From positions 8,038,501-8,102,500 of the forward strand of contig WARS01000012.1 in NCBI GenBank assembly GCA_008933995.1: a stretch of DNA of 64,000 nucleotides. Reading direction: 5' to 3'. Position 1 is the first letter of the stretch. Every line of letters begins with the position of its first letter. The translations under genes were made by a program, and so were the position numbers. The notes under the pieces were generated by a model. The model was not told the origin of the DNA and ran no database searches. It saw only the letters and a list, made by a program, of their open reading frames with translations. This DNA comes from Datnioides undecimradiatus (lineage: Eukaryota > Chordata > Actinopteri > Lobotiformes > Datnioididae). Shown piece after piece: positions 23,867-36,727 of the stretch.

Positions 23867-26800
23867 TTCACACATGCAAATGCAGACAGACTAAGCTCTT
23901 TCACTTACTGGCGTCAGGTCTTTTAGGATATAGCTAGTCATTCAAACACCTCACATACTCACATGCTCACACACTCACAAGGTTACTTTGTCTGTTGTCG
24001 GTTTTGTTTACACCCAGATGTGCTCCTACACATTCAAGCTGTAGCCTCAGATCTCTCTTAGTAATTTGTGAATGAACCCACTGACACATTGGCTCAGCCT
24101 TCTTATTGTTTCTCATTGTTTTCTCTTGGGATCTTGGTTAAAGCAGTGCAATGTGAAGGTGTGGGTGAACAATAGCTCTTGGATGATCTCATTCCTTCTA
24201 CCAGCACTCCTGTCATGGAGATGGTTTATGGATGATTCGGAAAACAACAATGTCCAACACTCAGGAAGGTGTTCCCCTAAGCCTGTGTGCAGCTGGCTTC
24301 CAAAGTCCTCCCATCCTCCTGATCCATTGCACCTCTGCCCACAGGCTTGAAAAGCTCAGTCTTGTGATGGTAAGGCAGTGGCCAGGTGGCTAATTGAGCT
24401 GTTCCCAGGGCAGCCTGTGACAGCGTGCCACCCAGTGCCAAGGTGTTGGGGTTTCCCAGGGCTTGGTAATAGATGATTTTAGTCCCCGTAAAGTGTGTCC
24501 AATTGCCCTGCCCCGCTGGCACACAGCAGGCACACAGGATAGGACACGCAGGGCAGACCGGTCACACTTGTCCCAGTGGAAAGATGTTGGGTTGAGTGAG
24601 CCTTTTGATAATGTACTGGATGTGCATTCAAACACCATGTATTTGTAAATACTCTGTTTGGTTAAATATAATGATACAGAGCAAAAAGATGTATTTTTTA
24701 TTCATTTATGGATGTGTCCACCTTAACTCAAGAAAATATACAAAATACACATTGTTCAGTTGCATCCATATATGGCACCATTGTTTATGGTTGCTACAGC
24801 GTAAGTAAGTGTATGATCATGTTTTCATGGTATATATGATAGTTGCTTGCTTGCTGAACTAGCATAGATCAAGGAGATGAATGTCTGCTGCGCTTCCTGT
24901 AAAGGAGGAAGAGTCTGCCTGACCGTTAATACTGTTGGTATTGGGTTGGAATGAGATTATCAGTGGTATGAGATTGTTTTGTAAAGACTCTCTTCACATG
25001 CTGAAACTTCTGAAACCTCATTCCATGCATTATTTTTTTATTTAAAGGAAGTGTAGTTGAATGTCAGGGTCGCTTGGTTGGTTTGTTCATGACTTTGGTC
25101 CAGACTGAAATATCTCAACTACTATTAAATACATTAAATGACTTATTGTTCGACAGTTTCTGGTCTCCAGAGGATATGGATTCTTGGCGGGTTTTCCAAC
25201 AACTGCGTTGCTGTAATGTGTGATTCAAACATGAGACCTAAATGCTACCTGAACCAAAGCTAATGATATTTTTTGAGCATCTGTATTAAGAACTTTAATC
25301 AAGTAACTAGTCTATACTCATTTAGTTTTCTGACAGCATGTTAATGAGAACACTGGGACCGTGTGATCAGCTGCACCGAAACATGTAATGAGAAAATGAG
25401 AAAAGTAGTAGGCGAAGCTAAACTGACACAGAAATGCTTCACCGTGTCTTTCAGGGCTAATCATCTTGCACCATCCTTTAAAAAAAACTTTAAAATGTGT
25501 TTTTACAATACTCCCTTGGCAGTTGTGAAGCTTGTTGTGGATAAAAGCTGCAAACGGAGGGAAAAAGATGCCTTTTTATTTATTTTCATGGATTTGTGGC
25601 AGCATAGTCTTAATACCTCTCATGCTTCCGCTGGATTTTTCCAGCATTTCATTGACGAACTGAAGGAGCTCGACGTGATTACTGGAAGCTGCTTTTAAAA
25701 TGATGTACACTACAAACACAAACGGACATGCAAAACATTTGTGCGGCAAAACATTAATTTCCTGGGCAGTTTATGTGAGTTTTTTTATTCTTTTTTTATT
25801 TTGGGGGGAGTAATAGGGTGAAGGGGGTGTGACAGTGGAGGGAGATTTGCCGGCTGTGAGGGATCAGTTTCGAGATTGTAAACATGGCGTAGGACCCCCA
25901 AACCCCCCTGACCCTGAAAAGTGCCTGTTTTGAAATGGCTGGGCTTGGCTTATGGGTGTGCCCCCCTGCCATACCTCCCCCATACCCCCCACCTAAAAAC
26001 ATCCCAGCCCCTCCAACCCACCACCTCCCCCCTTTCCTCTTCGTGTTTCCTGTTGAGCTGGCTAGACTCCTTTGACAGATTTACAACTCCGGGGTCAAAG
26101 TTTTCCGACGGCAGCAGATAAATCTTACACCGCCCCCCCCCCACCTCCCTGCTTCTCCTTCACCTGATAAAAAGACACACACTCTGAACAGCCGCCCTGT
26201 GCTGCCCCCCCTCCACCACACACGCCAGCCTCCCCCTGCACCACCACATCCTTTCATGTGTAATGTGCCCTTTTTTAAAGAAAAAGCCTGTGCACCTCTG
26301 TGCATGAACATGTGTATGAGGACGCCTGTATTTATGTGTTCTGCAAGAGGTGTGTGCAAATGCCTTTGTGCGTGTGTGTGTGCACGAGGGGTAAGTGCCT
26401 CACAGTTTTGTGGTTAAGTAAAAGAATGCAGGACATTGTTCTTAAACCATAAAGGCAGGCTCTTCATGTTCCAGTCGTTCTTTTCGAGGGGGAGGTCTGG
26501 TGATCCCACCACCGCCACCCCCACCTCTTCTTTTCCCTCCATCTGATTTTTATGTTTTGGTCCCAGCGTGATACTCTGCTTTTGTCTCCTCTCCTCCCCC
26601 AGATAGATAAGAGGAGCAGGAGTAGGCTTCATTCCACCAGCGTGCAATCATTTGTATTTTCTTCTCTCACTCTCTTACACACACTCTGTCCCCCTCTCTC
26701 TAATTCCACTGTAACATTGATTTCTCTTCATTCGCTAGTGTTTTGTCACCACGTCTGTGCTGAACATCTTTACTCTCTACCTGTGCAGACTGTGGCAAAG

Positions 26801-27695
26801 CTTTTTGAAGAGTTTTGAAAGGGGATTCTCAAAACACACACACACACACAGATCTTGGGGCCATGTCTCGCTCACTCTTTTTGCTCTTTCTTTCCTCTTT
26901 ATCCACTCTGATCTCTGTTCCAGGGTGGGAGGCGAGATGATCATTACTCAGAATCTCCATCCAAAGTACATAAAACTTTTTTTATTTTAGTTTTTCTAAT
27001 AAAATCTTCCCATTACTTCTTCCAGTGTAGGGATGTGTAACCCCTCCTCTTGCATTCATCCCCTCTTTAAGAAGGAGCACAAATAATTTGAATTGTTGAC
27101 AGACCCACAGAGGAGCCATGTTCGTGTTATTATCCTGTATAATGACGGTGACTGTGCAGAATAACAAGCTGAATGGAGAATATTTGATGTTTTCTGCCTG
27201 CACTCCTCTCGCATTGCAACCTTGTAAATCAGCAGCGATTTGCCTCTGATTTTAACACAGTAATATCATATTCTTTATGGCCTGCAACAACAAATATTCC
27301 CCAATACACACACACATTCTTCCCGTGGTGTTGGATCAATGGACATGATTGATTTGGTGGTGAGCTGGCAGCCAGTCCTGATCAATGTTAGCCTGGCTGA
27401 TGGCCACAGACTGTACATCACTGTCACTCACAGTGTGTGTCGACATAAGTCTGAGTGAGTCATCTATCACCTCCATCACATTTGATAGATAGAGGTTTGT
27501 TTTTCTTTATTGCATCATATTACATTTGGCTTCCGTTTTGTGCTGCAAATGCTGCTGTTGCTGTTTAGCCCGCAGCAGAGCAAGTGGAGAAGATTAAAAC
27601 TTATGTTACTGCAGTTGGGTGAAAACTGACTTTAGAGGTTTTTATGTTTTAACTCCATTTTTAAAAAATTATTTTTGGGGTTGCTTAGTTTGATA
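23867..27695. other. Intergenic stretch without a recognised gene
   Basis: The stretch contains C-rich and G-rich runs (25,800-26,250), short CA tracts, and an element fragment at 25,090-25,200. A relatively even-composition block near 27,060-27,300 could be conserved non-coding DNA. No exons were recognised. Confidence 0.55.
25090..25200 (+). mobile_element. Fragment of a teleost non-autonomous repeat
   Basis: GACTTTGGTCCAGACTGAAA, then TATCTCAACTACTATTAAAT, then TGGTCTCCAGAGGATATG keep the order of one end of the GTTAGCAT-rich repeat seen at 18,580-18,745. Internal sequence is diverged. Confidence 0.5.
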
Positions 27696-28012
27696 TGGCC
27701 GTATTTTTCTACCTAGTGAGACTGCTGGCTTTGTGATTAAGCCAATGATGGAAATTTGTTCTATGTTGAAAACATAGTCAAGTGCTGTCCATGGTTCTCT
27801 TCTGGTGGAGAAAACATAATGAAGTGCCACCTAGAGTGCCAGAGGAGAAAACAGGATACAGTGCCCTCTAGTTTATCCTTCCAGTAGCGCAAATTTGATG
27901 TGAGACTCTATGGTTCCCAATCAGTAGAGAAAATGTTATGTAGTGCTATCTGGGCTGTCCGCTTAGCTGAGAAAACGTGATGCAGTGTCATACTGGCTGC
28001 CCAATAGAAAAG
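27696..28012 (+). repeat. Degenerate ~40-80 bp tandem repeat block, arm 1 of an inverted pair
   Basis: About five diverged units each begin with GAGAAAAC or a variant and run into an AGTGCCATCT-like segment (near 27,767, 27,817, 27,844, 27,931 and 27,970). The whole ~317 bp block recurs in reverse complement at 32,158-32,460, at roughly nine bases in ten by eye. No coding content. The family is not identified. Confidence 0.85.
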
Positions 28013-28418
28013 CTTGGCAGACAGTGTATGGGAAGACAGGGAAGAGAGACATGTAAACAACGGCTTCTAGCTGAAACCAAATTAGTTGCATCGCAATTAT
28101 GTGACATACTCCAACCATTCAACTATCAGGACACCCTGTGCTCTAGCTCCAGTTAAAGGATCCCTATCTCCTCTATGGTTGAGAAACACCCTTTAATCTT
28201 TGAGTTTATAAAACACACTCAGCTATGAAATCTGAAATCTGTTTCCTTTCTGGGCAGTCTTCATTGTGGAGATATAAGTTTTGTACCAGACACCAGATCT
28301 GATGTGATAAGCTGCCGATTATCGAACTACAGCAAAAACCCTCATGAGTCAACTCGGTCTTAAGAAAGACTGTTGATGTAGGAACAGAAAACCTAAAAGA
28401 GTGTAAACACTTTTTGGC

Positions 28419-28442
28419 AGGTCACACCCTGTTCACAGGTCA
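28419..28442 (+). promoter_or_regulatory. Compound nuclear-receptor response element (DR5 overlapping DR1)
   Basis: Half-sites are AGGTCA (28,419-28,424), TGTTCA (28,430-28,435) and AGGTCA (28,437-28,442). The first two form a direct repeat with five-base spacing, the retinoic-acid-receptor type; the last two form a direct repeat with one-base spacing. The middle half-site departs from RGKTCA at one base. An alternative reading of the central part is a glucocorticoid-type site: GTCACA and TGTTCA around three bases, 9 of 12 matches. Confidence 0.4.
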
Positions 28443-28458
28443 TCCTGTTTCGCAAATT

Positions 28459-28459
<1 letters not shown>

Positions 28460-28493
<34 letters not shown>
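28460..28493 (+). repeat. (CA)17 microsatellite
   Basis: Uninterrupted CA units immediately right of the compound receptor motif. Confidence 0.95.
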
Positions 28494-28494
<1 letters not shown>

Positions 28495-31400
28495 GCACAC
28501 ACTATCAGATTTGCAGGGAAGCACATCAAATATTACAAAACATCACATGCCTTGTGAAACACTCCACGCGCTGCAGCGCACACTTTGTCAAGCGGTGACC
28601 TTGAATACTTAAGAGGCCCCTCGGTGGAGGTTTCTCCCCCAGTGCTCTTCACACATCAGTGCTATGGGAATGAGTGATATAATGGCAGGAGAGGATGAGA
28701 CGAGAAAGACCCACCGAGTGACAGAGAGTGGGTAAAACAGAAAAGGGAGAGGAAAGGAGGTAAAGAGAGGAGGGGGTTGAGTGGTACCATCTGACTCTCT
28801 CCAGGGAAATCTTATCACAGTGTAGTGGGGGGAGGTGGCTTTCCACTGGAGCGAAAGATTGGGATGAACATATCGACGGTAGGGGGGCTTTAGGGGATTA
28901 ACAAATGAACAAACCTGTTGTCCTCTCTTCCACTCTCTCTCTCTCTCTCGCCCTTCTCGGTCCCATCATCCTCCTCTGCCAAGTGGACATGCTCTATATA
29001 TCTGGCTAAGTCCCCACATAACCTCTGTGGAGTTTTTATGGTCAGCGTGTCTTTTCACAAGACCTGTTATTGGATTACAGTTCGCTCCAAAGACTCTCTT
29101 TCCTTCTCTCGTGTTCTATCCTTCCTCTCTCTATTACCGGCAGTGCTATTCATTTCTCTTGTACTCTGAACCATCTCTGCACACTTCCTTTCTCTCTTTC
29201 CCCTCTGTTCGGCGCATCTCTGTGTTTGTCCTGCAGTGATGAGGTGAGGATGGACGGGGATGTCAGAAAGACAGAGAGAAAGTGAGCCAATGCAGTCTAA
29301 TCTGTTGTGTTGGACTTGTGTGTGTGTATGGGGGGGCTCAGCACACCTTGTGTCACTCCACTGGTCCAATGTTGGCCATGATACTGAACGACAGACTGGC
29401 TTTCCACTTCAACAAGCCTGTGTCCTTAAAAACAGGGCACAAGAGAGGAAGCGAGAGACTGACAGACAGACAGAAAGGGAGGGATGTAGCATGATGGGAA
29501 AGGAGGGGGATATCAAAAAATAATGAGATGCATAGATGGGGGGGGTAGTAGGTCAGGGGATGAGGGAAGATATGGAAAAATATCACAAAAAGTAATGACA
29601 TCTAGCCTCCAAAAGCACTGCCTCCATCAGCTAACCTCCTCCCTCCAGCGGCACAGAGGTCGGCGGTTCTATGAGAGATCCAGTGACCTTTGAGAGCAAA
29701 ACTTTGATGTTAACTTTGCATGATTTGTTTGGCTGCTCCACTGTGGTGGTGAAGAAAGAGACAGAAGAGAGAGTGAGTGAGAGAGAGAGAGAACATGGAC
29801 TGTATTCCTGAAACTAGGCCAGTCACTGTCTAGAAATGTGGACTCATGTTCCCGTTTCCAGCCATTCCCCGGAGGAGCTAGCTTGCCTGCTGCCTGCCTG
29901 CTCGGCCAGTTCACTGTCCGCTGTGCTGCCTTCACTGTCCGTTATCTGTCACGAAGTCTGTTATCTGTTTCCTGCTCTTCTACTGTGTGATATTTTGTTT
30001 TATCGCAGCAATGATGTGACTGTGTATTAATCAATAATTTCGATAATCGCTTAATCATTCCTTTAAGGATCGAGTTGGCAAAATAATAACAATAACAATT
30101 AAAAACAGACCAAAAAACACAGCTACGTAACCTATAGCCACTGCAAGGGTGAAGTCAGTTGGTGAAAAACTTTTAAACATACAGGTCAAAAACAAAAACA
30201 AGTCAAATTGTTGCAGTGATGTTCCTTCATTGCTGCAAACGCGCTATAGTTTATTCTGATTCAATCTCACATACTCTGCCGCCTTAAATACTATTAATCC
30301 AGAACTAAAAACAGTTCCTGACAGTTGCACTGTTTACTCTTGTTTTAGTTTACAGTTTCAAAAAAATCCATAGTGCTATTTCAGTAAATTACTCAACATT
30401 TGAAGAAGCAGCATATTTGGGACCCCTTTTACAAAGAGACAATCCAACATATTGTTGTGTTTGTTCTTTTCATGAAATTTCCTGAGAATAGGATGGATCA
30501 CAATGCTGGACCCATCTTTCAGTAGTTCATTAAATAATAATAGCAAATATTTGATGGTTACATATTCCAGATGATTCACTTTATTGTCAGCTTTGTAGGA
30601 AATTTGGATCACGTTTCCACCCATACATAAATATAAAAAACAAACTGAAAAGCAGTCTGAAGTTACCTTTGTCTCTTGGAACGTATATACAAAAATACAT
30701 ACAGTTTAATTGACAATGACAAAAAAAATCTTGCAGAACAGAGTTGTATTGTTTCATTTGACAGATAATCAGATGAGGATAAATATGGCACAAACACTCC
30801 CGTGTACTCCTAATAAACAACAACAGGGAAAGCACTGCGTTTCATCACAATGACTTGAGTTGCATTGTGATGAGCTGCATATTTCACAGTGTTACATTCT
30901 GTTCTGTTCCCTTTTTTTGTTATATCTTTGCTGTTTTTCCTCCTCTGTCCTTCTCTGGGGTCAGCTACAACAACAGGCTTACAAAAACAGTACATAGAGT
31001 TCTCTGTGCTCAGCTCCAGCTTCACCGCCGGTATCCTACTCTCTTCAGAGGGTGCAGACACAATAATATGTAACATCTGTACAATATAATAAAAGGTAAT
31101 TCAATACATCATCACACAAACTATCTCACAGACTGGATCACTACTTCTCTAAAGCAGTTTTAACGGTAACTGATGTAATGAACTTCACAGAACTGTGTTT
31201 ATTGCAGAATTATTGTGTAGGATTGCATTAGACAGTGCAGGGGGTGGACATGAACACCTTTTATAGCACCAAGCAGATACGGCTACCTTTGTGTTCTGGC
31301 AACATTTCTTTTCATGTCTGACAATAAAACATTTATTTTGTACATCAGTTGAGCCAGAGTGAAAAGAGCGTGAGTGAAAGAGAAAAGGAGACAAATAAAA

Positions 31401-32157
31401 GAAAAAAGGCCAATGCTCAATTCACTTTTAGATCAAGAGGTTGGACCTTTGGATGCTGAAACCAACCTTTTATATTGTCGTTCTTCTGTCTGGGTAAAGT
31501 TGGTTTGCAGAGGGATCAGGGAGCTGTGTGGAGGGATGGGCTGGGTACAAACATAAAAGCCTCGTGTCGACATCTGCCATCCTACCTATGCCTTCTCTCT
31601 GCCTGGCACTGCCAGTCCATTAACATCATGTAGCGCCTGGCGTTAATCCAACCAGGACACTGCGACCTTAATCTCTGTGCCTGTCACTGAGCTTCTAACA
31701 CATCTGGCCATCTCCAGATGCAACAGTCACGTCTGCCTCCCGTGTGCCCTGTGGTGGGCGTTATAATCCCTGACTGTTTTTACAGCCTCTTCCCAACACC
31801 ACTATAGGTTAGCCCTTATTAAACTGCACTCCCTAATCAGCTGTGGCATAATGAGTGGCTCAGACTTGTTGTGGATTAACATGGACACACGGCTCCGTTC
31901 CAAGTTGATGCTTTCTCTTTTTGCCTGTCTCTTCTTTGGAGTGTTTAGGTTCTAAAAAGGTGGTACTTTACAGAACCATAGTTGTCACAGACTGGTTTCA
32001 AGCTTGAAGAAGAACAAGAACCCATACACAGCACAGTGGTGGAATCATGCTGGCTGGATTGCAGGGGTAAAAAAAATAAAATGGGCACTAGTTGCATGCA
32101 GTGGAGCATCAGCATGCAGAAAGTCAAGATGCATTTATGTTGGAATAGCTCCAAGAA

Positions 32158-32460
32158 CTTTCCTATTGGGCAGCCAGTATGACACTGCATCACGTTTTCT
32201 CAGCTAAGCGGACAGCCCAGATAGCACGACGTAACATGTTCTCTATTGGTTTGGGAACCATAGAGTCTCACATCAAGGAAGGTTAAACTAGAGGGCACTG
32301 TATCCTGTTTTCTCCACTGGCACTCTAGGTGGCACTTCATTATGTTTTCTCCACCAGAAAACCATGGACAGCACTTGACTATGTTTTCAACATAGAACAG
32401 ATTTCCATCATTGGCTTAATCACAAAGCCAGCAGTCTCACTAGGCAGAAAAATACGGCCA
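32158..32460 (-). repeat. Degenerate tandem repeat block, arm 2 of the inverted pair
   Basis: This is the reverse complement of 27,696-28,012, about 303 bp. It is collinear along its whole length, from the CCAATAG end to the GGCCGTATTTTT end, with small indels. Similarity stops at nearly the same point on both sides, so the block moved or duplicated as a unit. Confidence 0.85.
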
Positions 32461-33071
32461 CTGTAGCAATCAGACAGATCTGTCTATAATTAACTGTCCA
32501 CGTAGAGAAAGTTTGCTTTTAGAGGATCATTTTCATGATTTTACAGCCCACAGTAGTGTCCCAACAGTTCTTGGTACTTTATAAACGCTTGTTTGTGTGA
32601 AAGTTGTTTCTGCAAAAGCAAACATTACGATCTGTCGCTACATATTCATGTGCCACCAGAAAAAAAACTGTCTCTGTACCTGATAGTGAATAAGTACAAA
32701 ACATGCAGCAAGCTATAGACAAGAAACTATACTTCCTCTTCCTCTCACACCCAGTAGACTTGCAGACAAACCGCACTGTCAGTGGCAGAGACAACAGAAA
32801 AAAGCTGGTGTTTTTGTGAATAAACTAAGGGCACTGGTAGTAATGCCCTTGAAGGTCATGCAAAAATAACCAGATAACTATAAAACACATATTTTTAACA
32901 TATACTAGTACTTATTGCTTATTTGCTGTTACATTAAACCTTATACACATACATATGTGTTTGTTTATTGACATCTGCCCTTCCTTCATCCCTACTTTGT
33001 TACAACCACTGTCCTCTCAGGCATGGTTGTGCATGATTACCATCAAACTGCGGTGGTTCTCTAGCTGTCTC

Positions 33072-33108
33072 TGTGTGTGTGTGTGTGTGTGTGTGGGGGG
33101 GGGGGGGG
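33072..33108 (+). repeat. (TG)n followed by poly-G (14 G)
   Basis: A run of about 11 TG units passes directly into 14 consecutive G. The junction may be unstable and assembly-sensitive. Confidence 0.9.
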
Positions 33109-36100
33109 TGTTCCTCTCTTGCAGAAAGATCAAGGAAAGGAGTTTTCCTTCTCTGCCTCATTTGGATCAGATCAAGAAGCAGGTTCTTCTTGGATCACAG
33201 GGAGACATTTGAGGATTATGGTCACTCCTCACTGCCTGTTTCTGTCAGTCTCTGGTCGCCCACTTGTAACCCTGGGAAAAGCAGCAGAAGTCACAGATGA
33301 GCAACATCTGATCCCGACTGATCATTATATGTGGGTATCATTTCCCATTTGCATGCCTGCCTGCAATGAGTCATCATGACAGTGAGTCAGAGTGCCAATT
33401 TAGAGACTGAAACTAGTGGCTGAACTGTCCACATTATTAATATAATTGTCTAAATATGTAAAAGTCACTTCATAACTTCAGCGCTTTTCCTCCATCAATT
33501 ATAAAAAGAAATACTGCATCTTCAAACAGGGGACTGTTTTTCATTTGGAAGAAGTAATTTCTCGACTGAGGGCGTTGAAAGTAGAAGACTGATAAGATCT
33601 ACTCCAACACCCCTTTGATCTCAACAAACACCAACCTTCGAAGTTCTTGTGACAGAAACAGAATTATTCAATATTCCTGCTCTTCTGATACATTGTTTTA
33701 TTGTATAAACCAGATTAATTTCTCTGTGTACTTTATTTTTTACTTACTCCCTAAAAGTAACCTGAACTCTATGTTATTTAAACTGTGTGTGACTGTTCAT
33801 GCAGAGAGTCATCAAGGGTGTAATGGTGACTTACACAGGAAACCCTAAAAGAGATAGAGCAGAAGATTCGGGTGGTGATAGAAGCCTAAACCTCAAACTT
33901 CCGTCGCCAAGCTCATGTTGTTTTTCTCTTTCGTTCGTACAGAAAGAAAGTGCCCAGATTGGCAACTGAGGACAAATCTACTAATCAGTGTAGCCTTTTT
34001 CTTTTTCTTCATGAAGTCAATTTACAATAAAGTCAAAAAACGGTGGCTCTTGCTTTTAAGACTGGAACCCCTTCTGTGAGCGAGCGCAGGGCAAGAAAAT
34101 CTCCTTTATTTACTCTCCAGCAGAGTTTACTTTATGCTCGCCCCCCTCCGAGACAGCCTCCCGCTCAGCCGTGCATTACGCCCCTCAATTCTCATCACTT
34201 CCAGGTTTTCCTCCATTGTTTCCACTGTTTTTGTCACAGCATGACACAGCAATCAATAAGCAATTAAAAAGGCAACATAGCACAGGGCATTGCTTACTTA
34301 CTTCCAGTGTGGCTTAGCCTTTGCAGAGGTATAGTGTAGAGATGAGACCCGAGATGTGTTTGCCGCTTTACAGCCACATTGTCTGACACATAGCAACGAT
34401 GAAAAATAAAGCTCACAGATTTCTTACACGTAAGTGTTTGACATTTCTAAAAGCTCACAGAGCTGCTTTTTGTTACAGGTATGATATGTGAATGTTTTTA
34501 TTGACATTACATGTTATTGACATTAGTATTTGCCATTTTCCTGACATTTGAAGGAGTTGACTGTGCAAGTTCCACGAATATCATTTAAGGCTCTGGCTTA
34601 TGACCAGTCTTAAAGGAGGGGAAGACAAGCCAGCTCAAGGTCAGACGATCCTCAGCAGTAATCTTAACCAGGAAGAGATGTTGAAACCACCCATCCTGTG
34701 TGAAGGAATAGCTGCTGCTGGTTTACAAGGAATTCACACGCAGCGGCTTCACCAGTCACGCTGTTTTCCAGCCTCTGATATCCCACTGTCACTCTGCACC
34801 GCAGCGGCCGACAACATTACAACAACATCTAGCAGAGTTGCACTGCGTCACTTGACATGACCACTCATCCCCAATTACAGCCATGCCTGATGCAATGTAC
34901 ACACAGACCTGATGGGCATATCAAGAGTGTCACTTGATGGTTTGGTGCTGTTTGCTGGAGTGAGATGCATTAATGGAGGGGGTTCTCTCTCTCCCTGCAC
35001 CTTGTATGTTTTTGTCTGCACGTGTGCGTATGTGTGTGTGGTGGGGCTGTTTAAACACGATGCTGACACCTCATTCTATAGTCTTTGACCCTGACAGACA
35101 GGCAGCCAGGGCAGATGTCTCCCATCAGCCGTGTCCAGTCCACCCCCTACACTTCTAATATGACAGACCTGCCTGCCTGCCTGTCGTCCTGTATGGCTGT
35201 TGGGAGATACTTCAGAGGGTGTAGGTGCGTATAAAGTGCACATGTGCGTGTGTGTTTGTGAGTGCAGGAGGAAGGCAGAGAGAGAAAAAAATGATCATGT
35301 GACAGGCTGTGATTCCTAGCAATGTTTGTGCTGTAATATTATATGCTGTTTATTGGAGTTCTTATAGGCCTACAAAAAATACACAGTCTGTGTGTGTTTC
35401 TTTTGTGTGCAGATTCTGTTTCCCTGCATTAAAGTGAGTACCTCCCTGCGTCCATGTTTTTGCATGTGTGTGGTACATGCCAGGAAAAAGTATAAGCATG
35501 GTGTGTTTTGCATTAATGCAAGGGATGAAAAAAGAGAGAGAAAAAAAATCAGTTTAAGTCCAGAAACTTACCCTTCTCCCCTTTTCTGCCTCTCCTCCTT
35601 TCTCTAACACTCTTTGCTTTTTACAGGCTGCCATTTCCACTAAATTAGTGCCCAGGGTTTTAATTGCAGTTTATGAAGCTCATTTATTGGCGCAAGAGTC
35701 TGTGTTTGTGTGATCTGGCATCCTGCGAGGCAGGCCAGTCCTCTCCAAGCCTCCCTGTGGTTTTGCATTTCTTTTTTCCTCCCCTCTGTTGTTTTTTTCT
35801 CCCCCCTTCCTTTCTTTTAACACCAGAATGTTGCTGGGCTTAACCGTACATGCTGCTGTTTTTATAGAGAATTAGCACTTCTCTACCCAGCGCTGGCTGT
35901 GTGGCTCCGCACTGGAAGTGTTGCCTTTAAATCAGCCCTCCCCTTTAAAACCGCCTAGGCACGTGCCAAGAGCCACACATTTAGCATACAGAAGCAAGCA
36001 TTTCTTATGACTTTAATCAAAAGCATTGGGAGCGTCCAGTGATGTAATCATCTCCAAGCATGATACACAAGAAATGTAGTGTGTCTTTTATGATTGTTAT

Positions 36101-36229
36101 ACATGAGGTAGGCTAAAGGGGGGGGCATTGTTTTCATGACCCATGACGATCTCACTTTCTCTAAATTTCTCTTTCACTTCCCCTCTCTCTTTCTCTCTTC
36201 CTCCACATCATCCCCTCCATGGCATTCCA

Positions 36230-36560
36230 GTGACACCCTGGAGGCTAATTAAGCCTTAATTACATTTGTTGGAATTGATTTGTGATTTAGTCTTTCCTCT
36301 GTTGTTCCAGCTCATTGGCCCCCATAGAAATGTCATTAATGCACCATTATTTTCACGGGCGGTCTAATTAAAGGGACATACTCTCTGGGTTTCCTCTGAT
36401 GAGATGCTGGGAAGGGGAACATGTTGGCGACTGGCACCCTGATGATCCAAAATGGAGGACGCGGTGGGAGGGGGACAGGGTGTAACATAACCTCATGTGT
36501 GGGTATAAAGGTGCTGGGCAGATGGAGGTTTCCAGTTTGACATGGATGTTTCATTCATGC
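36230..36560. promoter_or_regulatory. Candidate conserved non-coding block
   Basis: The block contains three TAATTA-type homeodomain cores within 135 bases (GCTAATTAAGCC, CTTAATTACA, TCTAATTAAAGG) and TCATTAATGC. Sequence is non-repetitive with no coding frame. Typical of distal enhancers of developmental genes, but conservation was not tested. Confidence 0.3.
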
Positions 36561-36727
36561 TGCGTGGCATAACATTATCACTTGACTTGATAGGACGTGA
36601 TTTTCATTACAGTTCTGCCATCTTTTCATTTGTATTTGTCACTATTTTAGGGAATATGCAGATACTAAGAGGATTAATACTACTGTCATGCCTGCACATT
36701 GAAAAATGAAAACATCGGAAGGAGAGG

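Larger units (their letters stand above)
28013..32157. other. 4.1 kb between the two inverted repeat arms
   Basis: The interval contains a (CA)n tract, a compound nuclear-receptor motif (28,419-28,442), pyrimidine- and purine-rich runs (28,920-28,960; 29,750-29,795) and AT-rich DNA from 30,000 to 31,100. No transposase-like or other protein domain was recognised in any frame, so the inverted arms do not obviously bound an autonomous transposon. Confidence 0.5.

Noticed and set aside
30005-30060. ATTAATCAATAATTTCGATAATC stretch resembling the inner part of the GGCTGCAACTAAC-type element
   Set aside because: Too short and AT-rich to separate from chance.
30540-30720. TTTATTGTCA... stretch resembling LINE/SINE tails
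   Set aside because: Only a short partial resemblance; no ends, tail or target duplication could be defined.
28013-32157. Autonomous transposon between the inverted arms
   Set aside because: No transposase, helicase or other element protein was recognised in any frame of the interval.
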